Positions 63,332 through 64,000 of a stretch of 64,000 nucleotides of DNA are shown here, one piece after another. The stretch lies in NCBI RefSeq assembly GCF_902167145.1, contig NC_050096.1, positions 78,240,683 to 78,304,682 on the forward strand. The letters run 5' to 3'. A program made the translations under genes and the position numbers. Positions within the stretch are counted from its first letter, which is position 1. Each line of letters opens with the position of its first letter. This DNA comes from Zea mays (taxonomy: Eukaryota; Streptophyta; Magnoliopsida; Poales; Poaceae). Under the pieces are notes generated by a model. It was not told the origin of the DNA. It worked only from the letters and a program-made list of their open reading frames with translations, and searched no databases.

Positions 63332-64000
63332 CTAGTCGTCGTCGGAGTGGGAGTCTTTTGCGAAGACGTCCTTCAGGTCCCCCTCGGGTGACTGATACCC
63401 GAGGTCCTGTTCAGCCGCAGCCACCTCGCCGTCGTCGACCTTTTTTTTGCCAGGACGGCGGCGAGGTGGGGAGCCGTCTCTGGAAGACTGCTCACGTCGC
63501 TCGTTGGCGCATTCGCTGACGCGTTTTGCGAGATCAATGATCTCGCGACACTCCACGGTGTTGTGGCGACCGTTGGGATGTACAGGGCACGAGCCGCCGT
63601 TACCCCTTTGTGGTCGTGGGCCGAGTGCCATGCCCGGCCTTCAGCAGCTCTGGCACACTTGTCCGCCAGGGTGAAGAGCATGGGGACAGTCTCCACATCA
63701 TGTGTGGCCAGTTTCTCCAACATTTTCTTATCACGTACCCCCTGTCGGAAGGTCGTGATGATGGAGGCATCGGAAATATGAGGTATCGTACCTCGCACCT
63801 TGGTGAAGCGGGAGATGAACTTCCGGAGGGTCTCCCCTGGCTCCTGCCTCACTGCATGGAGGTGGGCCTCCACACCGTGCTGTTGATAAGCACTGGCAAA
63901 GTTCGCCACGAACCGCGCACAGAGCTCTTCCCAGGAGTAGATTGATCCTGGGGCGAGGTTCATGAGCCAAGTCCGGGCAGGTCCAGACAGGGCGACATGA
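63332..64000 (-). pseudogene. Gag C-terminal part, Tat-like copy 2, with internal deletion
   Basis: Enters at the window edge in frame (HVALSGPARTWLMNLAPGS), continues through WEELCARFVANFASAYQ and RQEPGETLRKFISRFTKVRG, then at about 63,620 jumps from GRAWHSA into the knuckle region. Some 160 bases present in copy 1 are missing and the frame shifts. The knuckle-like CPVHPNGRHNTVEC and C-terminus to DDD-stop at 63,332 lie in the second frame. There is no in-frame stop at the position where copy 1 has TGA 44,624. Confidence 0.85.

Larger units (their letters stand above)
58781..64000 (-). mobile_element. Ty3/gypsy, Tat-lineage-like deletion derivative (copy 2), 5' part outside window
   Basis: Minus-strand element related to copy 1. 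3' LTR 59,772-58,781; then (leftward in element order) the 3' region with an antisense ORF, integrase scrap (63,331-62,960) and gag (64,000-63,332). The gag to integrase-scrap junction is the same as in copy 1, although overall sequence is clearly diverged. The 5' LTR lies beyond 64,000, so target duplication (ATATT at 58,776-58,780) is unverified. Confidence 0.85.

Overview
The window is plant nuclear DNA, almost certainly maize (Zea mays) or a close Andropogoneae relative. The basis is a nest of grass-type transposons: Sirevirus copia elements of Opie/Ji type with CACCGGAC...GTCCGGTG palindromes in their LTRs, a Tekay/Del-type chromovirus, a Reina-type chromovirus, Tat-lineage gypsy elements, and CACTA elements whose subterminal arrays repeat TTTGCCGAGTG. 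Family names come from motif recognition, not from a database search. I find no intact host gene, rRNA, tRNA or CRISPR array.

Layout, 1-38,127: one large CACTA transposon on the minus strand is the host. Its 5' terminal inverted repeat ends at 38,127 and its other end lies left of the window. It carries a broken TNPD/tnp2 transposase (14,812-15,096 plus 2,112-5,343) and a TNPA/Transposase_24-like gene (1-2,008) that still reads open through seven exons. Two LTR elements split it. An Opie-like Sirevirus (5,344-14,811, +) sits in the TNPD coding sequence. A Tekay-like chromovirus (15,778-36,039, +, TSD ATAAC) sits in the 5' leader. A Ji-like Sirevirus (21,218-29,664, -, TSD GGCAG) is inserted in turn inside the Tekay gag.

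38,128-42,174: a TE-poor island with one small MITE (39,301-39,428) and a complete non-autonomous CACTA element (39,808-41,063, TSD AAT), ending in a decayed copia relic. 42,175-54,062: a Tat-lineage gypsy deletion derivative (+, TSD CCACA) carrying gag, a scrap of integrase and an antisense ORF. Nested inside it is a Reina-type element (45,360-50,863, TSD GGATG) with identical LTRs and one uninterrupted 1,657-residue gag-pol frame. 54,063-58,780: the copia relic continues, then a MULE transposase scrap, a solo Sirevirus LTR holding a hAT-like MITE, and a minus-strand fragment of a host ROH1/BYPASS1-like gene. 58,781-64,000: a second Tat-lineage element (-) of the same deletion derivative, running off the right edge.

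How the parts relate: target-site duplications and reading frames across insertion points give the order CACTA, then Tekay, then Ji-like; CACTA, then Opie-like; and copia relic, then Tat, then Reina. LTR pairs differ by about 0.8% (Opie-like), 0.4-0.5% (Tekay and Ji-like), about 4% (Tat) and 0% (Reina) by my eye counts. The most interesting signals are a phase-consistent three-exon acidic Cys/His ORF inside both Tekay LTRs, an extra dsRBD-like ORF before the Tekay gag, a conserved antisense ORF and shared pol deletions in the two Tat copies, a roughly 1-kb inverted repeat in the CACTA end, and the intact Reina element.
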